Made by a program: the position numbers and the translations under genes. Below, one piece after another: positions 56,145-64,000 of a stretch of DNA of 64,000 nt. This DNA comes from Mycobacterium pseudokansasii (GTDB taxonomy: Bacteria > Actinomycetota > Actinomycetes > Mycobacteriales > Mycobacteriaceae): assembly GCF_900566075.1 (NCBI RefSeq), contig NZ_UPHU01000001.1, forward strand, positions 372,001 through 436,000. Reading direction: 5' to 3'. The notes under the pieces were generated by a model. It ran no database searches. It was not told where the DNA came from and saw only the letters and a program-made list of their open reading frames with translations. The first letter of the stretch is position 1; each line of letters starts with the position of its first letter.

Positions 56145-57260
56145 TTAGCGCCATCGGTCGGCTATCCAGCTGGCGATGGTGTCGGCCTGCGCGTCGCGCG
56201 CACCCGGCGTGGTGAAGTAGTGGTCGGTGTCGATCGACGTCCGGGTCTTGTCGTTGCCGGCGAGCGCGTCGTAGATGCGTTGGGCGTCAGAGGGAAACAC
56301 TCCGGTGTCGGCGTCGGCGTTGATCACCAGCGCCGGGCAGGTGATCCGGGCCAAGTGCGGCTCGGCCCGGGTTTGGGCCACCCGGAGGCTCCACATGCCC
56401 AGCCAGTTGCGCAGCGTGCACGCCGCGGCGATGCCGTGCGCTGAGCGGTTGGCTTTCACCGGAACCCCCGCGTAGCACGAATTGAGCGGACGTTTGGTCG
56501 GTTCGATGGTGGCGTCGACCATGCGCGGGTCGGCCCAGGTTCGCATCACGGCAAACGGCCGATCCGAAAAACCGGCGGCACGTACCCGTTTCAGCTCGGA
56601 TTGCGCCCATTCGGTAATGCGCTCGTTGCGCGCTATCTGGGCGGCGCGATATCGGGCGAGAAACTCGGGGGAGTAGGGCGGTCCGTTGTCCTCGTTGAAC
56701 AAATCCAGATCGGAATCCGTTGTCACGGGATCGGTTTCGTCGACGACGGCGGCGTCCATCCAGGCGGTGAGCACATCCGGGCGGCCGGGGTGCGCAGCGG
56801 TGGCGACGTAGCCGTCGGCGACGGGCAACTCGGTCAACCCGGTGGCTGGGCGCATACCTTCCAGCGGGGTGACGTTCGGGTCGACCGCCTGCGACTGATA
56901 AGCGGCCATCAACGAGCCACCCCCCGAATTGCCCAGTAATATCACCGTTTCCATGCCCTTGACATCGCGCAGCCAGCGCACTCCGACACCGATGTCGACC
57001 AATGCGTGGTCGAGCAAAAAGTTGCTTTCGAAGCCGCGGAATCTGCTGTTCCAGCCCAGGAAGCCGATCCCGCGGGCGGCAATATACTCGGCGAGATAGT
57101 GTTCGGAGAAGTCGATCTGGTAGTGGGTGGCGATCATCGCCACCGTGGGCTTGGTTCCGGCGACGTGGTGGTAGAGACCCTGGCACGGGTGTCCGCCGGC
57201 ACCGGCGCGTCCGGCGGTCGGCGATGGCAAGCCGACGAACTCGCGTGCAACATCGGGCAA
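56145..57260 (-). CDS. Alpha/beta hydrolase (Rv0272c orthologue)
   Basis: About 371 residues. The nucleophile elbow is ILLGNSGGGSL (G-N-S-G-G). The acid is probably in ALVINADADTGVFPSDAQ and the histidine in DTDHYFTTPGARD near the C-terminus. The substrate is unknown; an esterase/lipase-type activity is likely. The preferred start is TTG at 57260: it lies one base after the TetR stop (TGA-A-TTG), nine bases after GGAGG, and gives near-family length (377). It would thus be translationally coupled to the repressor. A longer frame extends upstream inside the TetR gene without support. Confidence 0.82.
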   Translation of the reverse strand: MPDVAREFVGLPSPTAGRAGAGGHPCQGLYHHVAGTKPTVAMIATHYQIDFSEHYLAEYIAARGIGFLGWNSRFRGFESNFLLDHALVDIGVGVRWLRDVKGMETVILLGNSGGGSLMAAYQSQAVDPNVTPLEGMRPATGLTELPVADGYVATAAHPGRPDVLTAWMDAAVVDETDPVTTDSDLDLFNEDNGPPYSPEFLARYRAAQIARNERITEWAQSELKRVRAAGFSDRPFAVMRTWADPRMVDATIEPTKRPLNSCYAGVPVKANRSAHGIAAACTLRNWLGMWSLRVAQTRAEPHLARITCPALVINADADTGVFPSDAQRIYDALAGNDKTRTSIDTDHYFTTPGARDAQADTIASWIADRWR

Positions 57261-57261
57261 T

Positions 57262-57870
57262 TCAGTGAACCTCCTCGCCGTAAATAGCTCGGTAGTAGAT
57301 GTTGGCCAGGGTCTGGATGCAGGCCTGGTCGTCGGGTTCTCTGGCACGAGCCCCGCTGAGCTGGAGGTAGCAGAACTGGTTGAACATCGCAACGATAGCC
57401 TCGGCGATCAGCTGGGGGTCGTCACCTGGGCAATAACCCTGCGACTGGGCGCGTTTGACTGTGTCGGTGATGAAAGAGGTTGGAATCGCACACATCTCGG
57501 CCCAATACTGGGCGAAGTCGTCGTTGACCATGGCCAACTGCGACACGCTGATCATCTCCGCGAGCCGGTTCCGGTAGGTGTGCCAGTGCGCGGCAGCAGC
57601 CTCATATGCGCGCTCACGGTTGGACAGGCCATGCCGGGTAACGGACTGGGCCCGCTGGTTGGCTTCGTCGCGGAAGCCCAGTGCCCACTGACGCACCATG
57701 GCTTCTTTGGAGTCGTAGTAGTTGTAGAAGGACGCGGTCGACCGGCCGGCCTCGGCGGCAATATCGGCGACGGTCGTGGCCAGGATTCCCTTGCGCGCGA
57801 TAACCGTTCGGGCGGCCGTGTCGATCGCCGCGTGGGTCCGCCGCCCGCGGTGCGTCGGAAATGCAGACAT
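57262..57870 (-). CDS. TetR-family regulator (Rv0273c orthologue)
   Basis: About 202 residues. The HTH is near the N-terminus: AARTVIARKGILATTVADIA, then GRSTASFYNYYDSKEAMV. The C-terminal domain is helical. The ATG at 57870 follows GAGGAGG by nine bases; the in-frame GTG at 57879 lies inside that ribosome-binding site and was rejected. The gene is divergent from the VOC enzyme gene over a near-perfect palindrome and is followed by the hydrolase, suggesting control of both. Confidence 0.87.
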   Translation of the reverse strand: MSAFPTHRGRRTHAAIDTAARTVIARKGILATTVADIAAEAGRSTASFYNYYDSKEAMVRQWALGFRDEANQRAQSVTRHGLSNRERAYEAAAAHWHTYRNRLAEMISVSQLAMVNDDFAQYWAEMCAIPTSFITDTVKRAQSQGYCPGDDPQLIAEAIVAMFNQFCYLQLSGARAREPDDQACIQTLANIYYRAIYGEEVH

Positions 57871-57895
57871 CGGGCGCACCTCCTCTGGAGCGAAA

Positions 57896-57917
57896 CTGAA
57901 CCTGATGTTAGATTCAG
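57896..57917. promoter_or_regulatory. Probable operator between the divergent TetR and VOC genes
   Basis: CTGAACCT (57896-57903), GATGTT, AGATTCAG (57910-57917): 8-base arms with one mismatch. TTAGAT-like sequence within it could be the -10 box of the VOC gene. Location 26 bases before the TetR start and 43 before the VOC start fits a shared operator. Confidence 0.6.
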
Positions 57918-57959
57918 ATTTGCGTCTTAGCCAGGGCAGGGGCCGATCGGAGCCGCACG

Positions 57960-58544
57960 ATGATCAAGCCGCACAACACCAATACCGAGTTCGAACTCGG
58001 CGGAATCAACCACGTCGCGCTGGTGTGTTCGGACATGGCGCGCACCGTCGACTTCTACAGCAACATCCTGGGCATGCCGTTGATCAAGTCGCTCGACCTG
58101 CCCGGCGGCCAGGGGCAGCACTTCTTCTTCGATGCCGGCAACGGCGACTGCGTCGCCTTCTTCTGGTTCGCCGGCGCGCCCGATCGAGTACCGGGCATTT
58201 CCTCGCCCGGCGCCATCCCGGGGATTGGCGACATCACCAGCGCTGTGAGCACCATGAACCATCTGGCGTTCCACGTCCCGGCCGAAAAGTTCGACGCTTA
58301 CCGGCAGCGGCTCAAGGACAAAGGGGTGCGGGTGGGCCCGGTGCTCAATCATGACGAGAGCCAGATGCAGGTATCGGCGACGGTGCATCCCGGGGTGTAC
58401 GTGCGCTCGTTCTATTTCCAGGACCCTGATGGCATCACCCTGGAATTTGCATGCTGGATAAAGGAATTCACCGAGAACGACACGCCTGCCGTCCCGAGGA
58501 CGGCGGCCGACCGGCGCCCCGCGGCGGTGGCTAGTAAGCCGTGA
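57960..58544 (+). CDS. Glyoxalase/bleomycin-resistance/dioxygenase (VOC) family protein (Rv0274 orthologue)
   Basis: A 194-residue protein with paired VOC beta-alpha-beta-beta-beta modules. Metal-ligand-type residues appear in GGINHVALVCSDM (His), MNHLAFHVP (His) and DGITLEFACW (Glu). SNILGMPLIKSLDLPGG is the usual first-module helix-strand region. The reaction could be a glyoxalase, epimerase or extradiol-dioxygenase type; sequence alone does not decide. The ATG is at 57960. Its stop overlaps the next gene start (GTGA). Confidence 0.85.
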   Translation: MIKPHNTNTEFELGGINHVALVCSDMARTVDFYSNILGMPLIKSLDLPGGQGQHFFFDAGNGDCVAFFWFAGAPDRVPGISSPGAIPGIGDITSAVSTMNHLAFHVPAEKFDAYRQRLKDKGVRVGPVLNHDESQMQVSATVHPGVYVRSFYFQDPDGITLEFACWIKEFTENDTPAVPRTAADRRPAAVASKP

Positions 58545-59089
58545 CTGACGGCATTTTGACCGACGATCAGATCGCCGCATTGAGTCCAGAGCAACGGCGA
58601 GAGCTCATTTCCCGGCTGGAGCGGCCGCTGGGTGAGTTGGTGGACGAGACCACCCTCGCGCGGACTCGGCGTGTCCGGTTGCGCCTGGTCATCGGCTGCG
58701 CGCTGGCGCTGATCCCGTGGACGGCATTTCTCGGGCTGACACTGCCGGCCAACTACGTCGCGCACAATTGGCCGGCCACCTGGGTCGGTTTCGACATTCT
58801 GCTGGTCGGGTTCATGATGGCCACGGCCGTGTTGGGCTACCTGCGCCGCCAGCTGTTGCTACTCACCTCGTTCACCACGGGGGTGCTGCTGATCTGTGAC
58901 GCGTGGTTCGACCTGATGACGGCGGGGCCCGACGAGCGCTGGTGGTCGGTGTTGACCGCGGTGTCCCTGGAGCTGCCGGTTGCTGCCGTGATGATCACCA
59001 GCGCGCAGCGCATCATGCGGCTTACCTTGGCGCGGCTCTGGCTGATTCGACCGGGGACGCGGCTGTGGCACCTGCCGCTGTTCCCGTGA
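58541..59089 (+). CDS. Small polytopic membrane protein of unknown function
   Basis: A 182-residue protein with an acidic cytoplasmic N-terminus (LTDDQIAALSPEQRRELIS) and about four hydrophobic helices (for example LRLVIGCALALIPWTAFLGL, shown in part). I do not recognise the family. The GTG start overlaps the VOC stop, so the two are coupled. Its C-terminal 68 bases overlap the end of the convergent TetR gene. I do not recall a gene in this place in H37Rv. Confidence 0.7.
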   Translation: MTDGILTDDQIAALSPEQRRELISRLERPLGELVDETTLARTRRVRLRLVIGCALALIPWTAFLGLTLPANYVAHNWPATWVGFDILLVGFMMATAVLGYLRRQLLLLTSFTTGVLLICDAWFDLMTAGPDERWWSVLTAVSLELPVAAVMITSAQRIMRLTLARLWLIRPGTRLWHLPLFP

Positions 59090-59741
59090 GGTGGTAGAGC
59101 TTCGGGTCGGCGAGTTGGTCGAGCAACGACGCGAGCTGTTCGACGAGTTGGTCCGGCTCGAGCGCGACGTCCCCGGCAAGCCAGGCGCTGATGGTCTGGC
59201 CGACTCCGCCGACGGCGAAGTGCGCGCCCGCCTTGATGTGCTCATTTGCCGGAATTCGTAGCGCGTTGCCGGCATGCTGACCGGACAACATGGCGAACAG
59301 CGTGCTGGATTCGGCGCGCTTACGCATCACCACGGGGTTGGCCAGTTGTGTGCTGAACAGCAGGCGTCCGATGCGCGCGTCGCCGGCGATGGTCCGCACC
59401 ACATTGCCCATCCCGGCGCGAGCTTGCTCGTGTGGCGGCACCGCCGCCACCGCCGCCTGGGTGGTGGCGGCCAGCTCAGCGATAACCCAGTCGAACACGC
59501 CGCTGACGAATTCGTCCTTGTCGGCGAAGCTTTCGTAGAAATACCTGGCCGACAGGCCGGCCCGGCGGCAGACGCCGCGGACCGTGAGTTCAGTGATGTC
59601 CCCGTCGTCGCAGCCGAGCAGGTCCAAGCCGGCGTCCAGCAACTGCCGACGGCGCGCGGCCAGCCGCTGGGCCGCATCGACGCCGCGGTACGGGCGTGCG
59701 GAGGGTTCGCCTGACCCGGAGTCTTCGGTCACGAACGTCAT
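59022..59741 (-). CDS. TetR-family regulator (Rv0275c orthologue)
   Basis: About 239 residues. HTH: RRRQLLDAGLDLLG, then TVRGVCRRAGLSARYFYESF, around residues 28-75. The rest is helical, with AHFAVGGVGQTISAWL near the end. The ATG at 59741 was chosen because it leads directly into the HTH; the open frame further upstream overlaps the divergent MpaB-like gene region. The 89-base divergent gap contains CCCGA-GCAATA-TCGGG (59761-59776), a weak operator candidate. Confidence 0.85.
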   Translation of the reverse strand: MTFVTEDSGSGEPSARPYRGVDAAQRLAARRRQLLDAGLDLLGCDDGDITELTVRGVCRRAGLSARYFYESFADKDEFVSGVFDWVIAELAATTQAAVAAVPPHEQARAGMGNVVRTIAGDARIGRLLFSTQLANPVVMRKRAESSTLFAMLSGQHAGNALRIPANEHIKAGAHFAVGGVGQTISAWLAGDVALEPDQLVEQLASLLDQLADPKLYHLTGTAAGATAASPVESARAAPR

Positions 59742-59830
59742 CTTGACACCAGGGCAGGGACCCGAGCAATATCGGGAAACAGGCGTTATCACAATTAGCG
59801 GGTCGGCTCGGCTCGGCAGGAGGACGTACG

Positions 59831-60739
59831 GTGGCAATTCCCGGTGCGGTTCGCCAGCCCGTTCCCCATGTCGAGCGTCCGGTGGCCGACCCACCCCGGC
59901 CCGGGCGGGCTGGGCGCGCGCGGCCGGCCGCCACCGACGACAACTTGATGGGGATCGCGCTGCTGGCCGGCCCGGCCAACGTCATCATGCAGCTGGCGCG
60001 ACCCGAAGTCGGCTACGGCGTGGTGGAGAGCCGGGTCGAGAGCGGCCGGTTGGACCTGCACCCGATCAAGCGGACGCGCACCACCTTTACCTATCTCGCG
60101 GTGGCCATGGCCGGCAGCGACGCCCAGCAAACTGCTTACCGCCGCGCGGTGAACCGGGCGCACGCTCAGGTGTACTCGACATCCGAAAGTCCGGTGCAGT
60201 ACAACGCATTTGACCCCGAGTTGCAGCTATGGGTGGCGGCATGCATGTGCAAGGGCGCGGCTGATGTGCACCGCATCTTCGTCGGCGAATTGGACGACGC
60301 AGAGGCCGACCGTCATTACCGCGAGACTATGGCGTTGGCGACCACGCTGCAGGTACCGCCGGAGATGTGGCCACCGGATCGAGCTGCTTTTGACCGGTAT
60401 TGGCAGGAGTCGCTGAAGAAGGTGCGTATCGACGACGCCGTTCGCGACTACCTGTATCCGATTGCCGCAGCCCGGATACCGGGTGTGCCCTTGCCCGGCG
60501 TGCTGCGCAGGGTTCCGGAAAGTATCGCGTTGCTGATCACCACTGGCTTTCTGCCGCAACGGTTTCGCGACGAGATGCGGTTGCCCTGGGACGCCGGCAA
60601 ACAACAGCTTTTCGACCGGTTGATGGCGGTAATTGGGACGGTGAATGCCATGATGCCGCGGGCCGTCCGGCAGTTCCCGTTCAACCTGATGCTTTGGGAC
60701 TTGGACCGGCGGATCAAGGCCGGGCGCCCGCTGGTGTAG
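59831..60739 (+). CDS. MpaB/DUF2236-family oxygenase-like protein (Rv0276 orthologue)
   Basis: A 302-residue protein of the DUF2236 (MpaB/latex-clearing oxygenase-like) family. Conserved pieces are GIALLAGPANVIMQLARPEVG, AVNRAHAQVYS, containing the His and Arg that coordinate or stabilise haem in characterised members, and DPELQLWVAACMCKGA. The actual substrate in mycobacteria is unknown. The start is GTG at 59831 with AGGAGG eight bases upstream. It is divergent from the TetR gene, which probably regulates it. Confidence 0.85.
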   Translation: MAIPGAVRQPVPHVERPVADPPRPGRAGRARPAATDDNLMGIALLAGPANVIMQLARPEVGYGVVESRVESGRLDLHPIKRTRTTFTYLAVAMAGSDAQQTAYRRAVNRAHAQVYSTSESPVQYNAFDPELQLWVAACMCKGAADVHRIFVGELDDAEADRHYRETMALATTLQVPPEMWPPDRAAFDRYWQESLKKVRIDDAVRDYLYPIAAARIPGVPLPGVLRRVPESIALLITTGFLPQRFRDEMRLPWDAGKQQLFDRLMAVIGTVNAMMPRAVRQFPFNLMLWDLDRRIKAGRPLV

Positions 60740-60856
60740 CGGGCGACAGCCCCGCCGTGAGGGGGCAACCTGCGTGGGTGGCTGCCCGCCAATGCGGCCC
60801 ACGCCAGGGGCATCGCCCGACGAAACCGCGGTTGCCGTAGACCGGAGCCTGTCCGG

Positions 60857-63628
60857 CTACGGCAACCCGTTCAACCCGTCCGCGCCGATCAGCCCGCCGG
60901 TGCCGCCGGTGCCGGCCTTGCCATTGGCTGCAGCCTTCCCGCCATTACCGCCGTTGCCGCCATCGCCGACCAGTACGGCGTTGCCGCCGTTACCGCCATT
61001 GCCGCCGGTGCCGGTGGTCGGTCCGGCGTCACCGCCGGCCCCGCCATTACCGCCGCTGCCGAACAACCCGGCCGCGCCGCCTACCCCGCCGTTGCCGCCG
61101 GTGCCGGCGGGGGTAGCACCGCCGCCGGCGGCGCCACCGGCGCCGCCGGCGCCGCCGGAGCCGATGAGGAAGCCGGCTTTGCCGCCGGCGCCACCGGCAC
61201 CGCCGGTGCCGGCGTTGCCGCCGGCCCCGCCCCATCCGCCGTTACCGCCGGCGCCGCCGGAGCCGAAGAACAAACCGCCGGACCCGCCGGCCCCACCCTT
61301 CCCGCCGAGGTTGTTGGAGACCCCGCCGCTGCCGCCGGCTCCGCCGGACGGACCTAGGGCGAACATACCGGCGTTGCCGCCGGACCCGCCGGCCCCGCCG
61401 TTGTTGCCGGTGGAGCCGGCGCCGGAGCCGCCGGTACCGCCGGCGCCGAACAGCCCGCCGTCCCCACCGGCCCCGCCGTTGCCGCTGAACATGCCGGTCC
61501 CTCCGGTGCCGCCGGCGCCGAAGACCAAGCCGTTCCCACCTTTGCCGCCGCCTCCGCCGAACCCGCCGGCTCCTCCGGCCCCGCCGTCGGCGAACAGCCC
61601 GCCGGTACCGCCGTCGCCGCCGACGCCGGTCGGGTTACCGGGGGCGGCTCCTGCGCCACCGGTTCCGGCGGCGCCGAAGAAGAAGCCGGCGTTGCCGCCG
61701 CGCCCGCCGGCGCCGCCGGTGCCACCGCCGCCGGAGTTTCCGAACCCGCCGGTGCCGCCGGTCCCGCCGGAGCCGATCAGCAGGGCGGAACCGCCGGCGC
61801 CGCCGGCGCCACCTTTCCCGCCGACGCCGGTGGCTATCCCGCCGCTTCCGCCGGTGCCGCCGCTGCCGAACAGGACCCCGCCGCCCCCGCCGGCCCCGCC
61901 GGGCCCGCCCGTGCCGCCGGCGGCGGTATTGGTATTGCCGTGCCCGCCGTTGCCGCCGTTGCCGAACAACCAGCCGCCGTCCCCGCCGCGAGTCGAGGTC
62001 CCCGGAGCTCCGTTGGCGCCGTTGCCGACCAGTGGACGCCCGGTCAGGGCCTGAACGGGCTGGTTAACCACATTGAGCACATCCTGCTGCAGGGTGTGCA
62101 GCGGGCTGGGGCTGGGCGGAGCGGGTATTCCGTCTGCACCCAGCAGCAACCCGCCGAGGCCGCCGAGGCCGGCTTTGCCCGGGGTTGCGCCGGTGCCGCC
62201 GCTGCCGCCGTTACCGCCGTTCCCGATCAGCACACCGTTGCCGCCGGTGCCGCCGTTGCCGCCGGCGGCGGCCGCGCTGGCGCCGCCATCACCGCCGTTA
62301 CCACCGTTGCCGATCAGCCCGGGCTTGCCGCCGCCTCCGCCGGCCCCACCGGGGCCGGTGTTACCAGCGCCGCCGGTGCCGCCGGCGCCGCCGGAGCCGT
62401 TGAGCATGCCGGCGTTGCCACCGGCCCCGCCCGCTCCACCCTTGGTCAAGCCCGCCCCGGCGGCGCCACCGGCGCCGCCGGAGCCAAAGAACATGCCGGC
62501 GTTGCCGCCGGCTCCGCCGTCCCCGCCGCCGGTGAGGAGGCCTTGTCCGCCGGAGCCGCCGGCTCCGCCCGCGGCTCCGATGGCGAGCGTGCCGGCGTTA
62601 CCGCCGGCCCCGCCGGCGCCACCCACGCTGGCCCCCCCGCCGCTGCCACCGGTACCACCGGCACCGAACATCCCGCCGTCACCGCCCGCTCCGCCTTTCC
62701 CGCCGGTGCCGGCGACGACGCTGCCGGTTGCGCCGGCCCCGCCGGTACCACCGTCGGAGAACAGCCCGCCGACCCCGCCGGCCCCGCCGGCGCCGCCGGA
62801 CGAGCCGGCCCCGCCGGCCCCGCCGACTCCGCCGTCGGAGAACAGCCCGCCGGCTCCGCCGGCCCCGCCGGCGCCGCCGGTGGCACCGACACCGTTTGTC
62901 AACCCTCCGGGACCGCCGTTCCCGGCGGCGCCGTAGAGCATGCCGGCGTTGCCGCCGGCCCCGCCGGCCCCGCCGTTCGCGCCGCCGCCATCCGTCGAGC
63001 TACCCCCGGCGCCGCCGGCGCCGCCGGCGCCGATCAGCACGGCGTTGCCCCCGGCCCCCCCGGCCCCGCCGGCTTTGCCGGCGGCCGAAGTGTTGCCGCC
63101 GGCCCCGCCGGCCCCGCCGCTACCGAGCAGCCCGGCCGCCCCCCCGGCGCCGCCCTTGCCGCCGTCGGCGGTCGTCGAGGACGTTCCGGACCCGCCGGCT
63201 CCGCCGTTGCCGATCAGCCAACCGCCGGCCCCGCCGTTGGCCCCGGTCCCCGGGGCCCCGTTGGCGCCATTGCCGATCAGTGGACGCCCGGTAGCGGCGA
63301 CGAACGGCGCATTGAGCGCGTCCAAGAGGGGCTGCAGCGGCGTCGCAGCGGCATAGTCGGCAGCCGCATACGAGGTCCCGCCCGCGGTCAGGGCCTGCAC
63401 AAACTGCTGGTGGAATGCGGCCGCCTGCGCGCCCAGCGCCTGATAGGCCTGGCCATGCGCACCGAACAGCACCGCAATCGCCGCCGAAACCTCGTCCGCG
63501 CCCGCGGCCAGTAAGCTCGTCGTGTTGGCCGCGGCGGCGGCATTGGCTGCGCCGACCGTCGACCCGATAGTGGCTAAATCTGTTGCCGCTGCCACCAGCG
63601 CCTCCGGCGCTGCGATCAGAAACGACAT
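60857..63628 (-). CDS. PE_PGRS family protein with an internal second linker
   Basis: About 923 residues. An N-terminal PE domain ([19 protein letters not shown]) of about 95 residues is followed by the standard linker [19 protein letters not shown], then a long Gly-Gly-X/Gly-Gly-Asn PGRS region. In the middle (complement of 62001-62150) a second linker appears, [18 protein letters not shown], preceded by [15 protein letters not shown], which resembles a PGRS protein terminus. PGRS repeats resume after it. The ATG at 63628 has GGAGGTG upstream. Such proteins are exported through ESX-5 and sit in the outer envelope. The site corresponds to PE_PGRS3/PE_PGRS4 in H37Rv. Confidence 0.92.
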   Translation of the reverse strand: MSFLIAAPEALVAAATDLATIGSTVGAANAAAAANTTSLLAAGADEVSAAIAVLFGAHGQAYQALGAQAAAFHQQFVQALTAGGTSYAAADYAAATPLQPLLDALNAPFVAATGRPLIGNGANGAPGTGANGGAGGWLIGNGGAGGSGTSSTTADGGKGGAGGAAGLLGSGGAGGAGGNTSAAGKAGGAGGAGGNAVLIGAGGAGGAGGSSTDGGGANGGAGGAGGNAGMLYGAAGNGGPGGLTNGVGATGGAGGAGGAGGLFSDGGVGGAGGAGSSGGAGGAGGVGGLFSDGGTGGAGATGSVVAGTGGKGGAGGDGGMFGAGGTGGSGGGASVGGAGGAGGNAGTLAIGAAGGAGGSGGQGLLTGGGDGGAGGNAGMFFGSGGAGGAAGAGLTKGGAGGAGGNAGMLNGSGGAGGTGGAGNTGPGGAGGGGGKPGLIGNGGNGGDGGASAAAAGGNGGTGGNGVLIGNGGNGGSGGTGATPGKAGLGGLGGLLLGADGIPAPPSPSPLHTLQQDVLNVVNQPVQALTGRPLVGNGANGAPGTSTRGGDGGWLFGNGGNGGHGNTNTAAGGTGGPGGAGGGGGVLFGSGGTGGSGGIATGVGGKGGAGGAGGSALLIGSGGTGGTGGFGNSGGGGTGGAGGRGGNAGFFFGAAGTGGAGAAPGNPTGVGGDGGTGGLFADGGAGGAGGFGGGGGKGGNGLVFGAGGTGGTGMFSGNGGAGGDGGLFGAGGTGGSGAGSTGNNGGAGGSGGNAGMFALGPSGGAGGSGGVSNNLGGKGGAGGSGGLFFGSGGAGGNGGWGGAGGNAGTGGAGGAGGKAGFLIGSGGAGGAGGAAGGGATPAGTGGNGGVGGAAGLFGSGGNGGAGGDAGPTTGTGGNGGNGGNAVLVGDGGNGGNGGKAAANGKAGTGGTGGLIGADGLNGLP

Positions 63629-63880
63629 CTGACACCTCCCGATACGCCATGACTGCGCTGTCACGCCGATCTGGAGCCTCCCCCGTCACCAGAGAAAATC
63701 GGCCAGCACAGCGTATCGCCGTGCGGCGGACACAGTGGTGGGTTTGCCGGAAATCCGGGCGAGGTTTTGCGAGCCTGCGGCCGCGACCGCCCACCCTCGA
63801 CGGTGATGGCCCGCGTGGCCGAGCCCCACATCGATTACCGGACTTGCACGGTGGCGGTCCGCGGTGGTCGAAGAGCAATA

Positions 63881-63897
63881 ATGAAAATCATGTTCAT
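63881..63897. promoter_or_regulatory. Zur (FurB)-box-like palindrome upstream of the PPE gene
   Basis: ATGAAAAT-C-ATGTTCAT (63881-63897): arms match at 7 of 8 positions, flanked by AT-rich sequence. This resembles the mycobacterial Zur consensus (TGAAAAT-x-ATTTTCA). In M. tuberculosis PPE3 and the following ESX-3 genes are Zur-controlled, i.e. induced by zinc limitation. The site is 22 bases before the PPE start. Confidence 0.7.
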
Positions 63898-63918
63898 CAT
63901 CTGCAGTGGTTCGCGGTG

Positions 63919-64000
63919 ATGTGGCCGGTGTGGATCGTGTCGCCGCCGGAGGTCCACTCGGCGTTGCTCAGCAGTGGCCCGGGACCGGGTTCGCTGCTGT
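63919..64000 (+). CDS. PPE family protein, first 27 codons (PPE3-like), runs off the right edge
   Basis: From ATG 63919 the frame reads [20 protein letters not shown], the typical N-terminus of the PPE domain with its Pro-Pro-Glu. The rest lies outside the window. A GTG one codon earlier is an alternative start. Position after the PE_PGRS gene, opposite strand and a Zur-like box upstream all fit Rv0280 (PPE3), which begins the ESX-3 neighbourhood. Confidence 0.8.
   Translation, partial: MWPVWIVSPPEVHSALLSSGPGPGSLL

Noticed and set aside
60774..62936. Long proline-rich open frames on the plus strand opposite the PE_PGRS gene
   Set aside because: They are the mirror image of Gly-Gly-X codons (GGC/GCC); no ribosome-binding site or domain. 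The PE domain on the other strand fixes the true gene.

Overview
The window is chromosomal DNA of a slow-growing, non-tuberculous Mycobacterium. The DNA is GC-rich and GTG starts are frequent. Many products are recognisable as orthologues of the M. tuberculosis H37Rv block from about Rv0226c to Rv0280, in the same order and orientation. A PE_PGRS gene and a PPE gene sit at the right end, which argues for a PE_PGRS-bearing slow grower (kansasii/marinum/gordonae-like) rather than M. avium. Comparisons with H37Rv are from memory; no search was run.

Layout. 1-4.2 kb: envelope proteins (Rv0226c-like membrane protein, DUF3068 protein, acyltransferase) and a phosphotriesterase-like lactonase. 4.2-11 kb: fadE4, a TetR/R2lox operon behind a clear palindromic operator, and gabD1 divergent from an acetolactate-synthase-like ThDP enzyme. 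11-16 kb: an accessory stretch with a truncated osmC, a full-length PknK-type kinase/ATPase and a GNAT gene. 16-24.4 kb: LMF-family protein, a glycerophosphodiesterase, the arabinofuranosyltransferase aftD, a small membrane peptide and the GH3 lipoprotein lpqI. 24.4-33.4 kb: TetR, a ClC channel, then a lipid module (htdX, fabG4, fadA2, fadE5) with shared operator-like repeats and two strong terminators. 33.5-38.3 kb: succinate dehydrogenase 1 with its small leader gene, and an Acr2-type small heat-shock gene. 38.3-50.4 kb: nitrogen and siroheme block (nirB, nirD, sirohydrochlorin chelatase, NnaR-type regulator, narK3, narU), interleaved with AAC(2'), 5-oxoprolinase subunits pxpB/pxpC and the FecB2-type binding lipoprotein. 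50.4-60.7 kb: a LigD-like polymerase-domain protein, fadD2, fadE6, a decayed 2-hydroxyacid dehydrogenase, a hydrolase with its TetR, a VOC enzyme, a membrane protein, another TetR and an MpaB-like oxygenase. 60.8-64 kb: PE_PGRS, then a Zur-box-like palindrome and the first codons of a PPE3-like gene, i.e. the doorstep of the ESX-3 region.

How it works together. Two themes dominate. The first is acyl-CoA and envelope lipid metabolism under several TetR repressors, most with recognisable palindromes next to them. The second is nitrite assimilation, where transporters, a siroheme-dependent reductase, a siroheme-making enzyme and a HemD-like regulator lie within 12 kb. Relative to H37Rv the block seems to have gained the ThDP enzyme, osmC', pknK, the GNAT gene, the GDPD gene, the ClC gene and a membrane protein. 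It seems to lack vapBC24, Rv0246, cobU/cobQ1/PPE2, oplA and vapC25. No tRNA, rRNA, CRISPR array, intact insertion sequence or prophage was seen. The most noteworthy items are the displaced pknK beside a broken osmC, the gabD1/ThDP divergon, the repeated TTAC-N6-GTAA sites flanking fadA2 and fadE5, the palindrome over the fadD2 start codon, the dehydrogenase pseudogene, the apparently fused PE_PGRS and the Zur-like site before the PPE gene.
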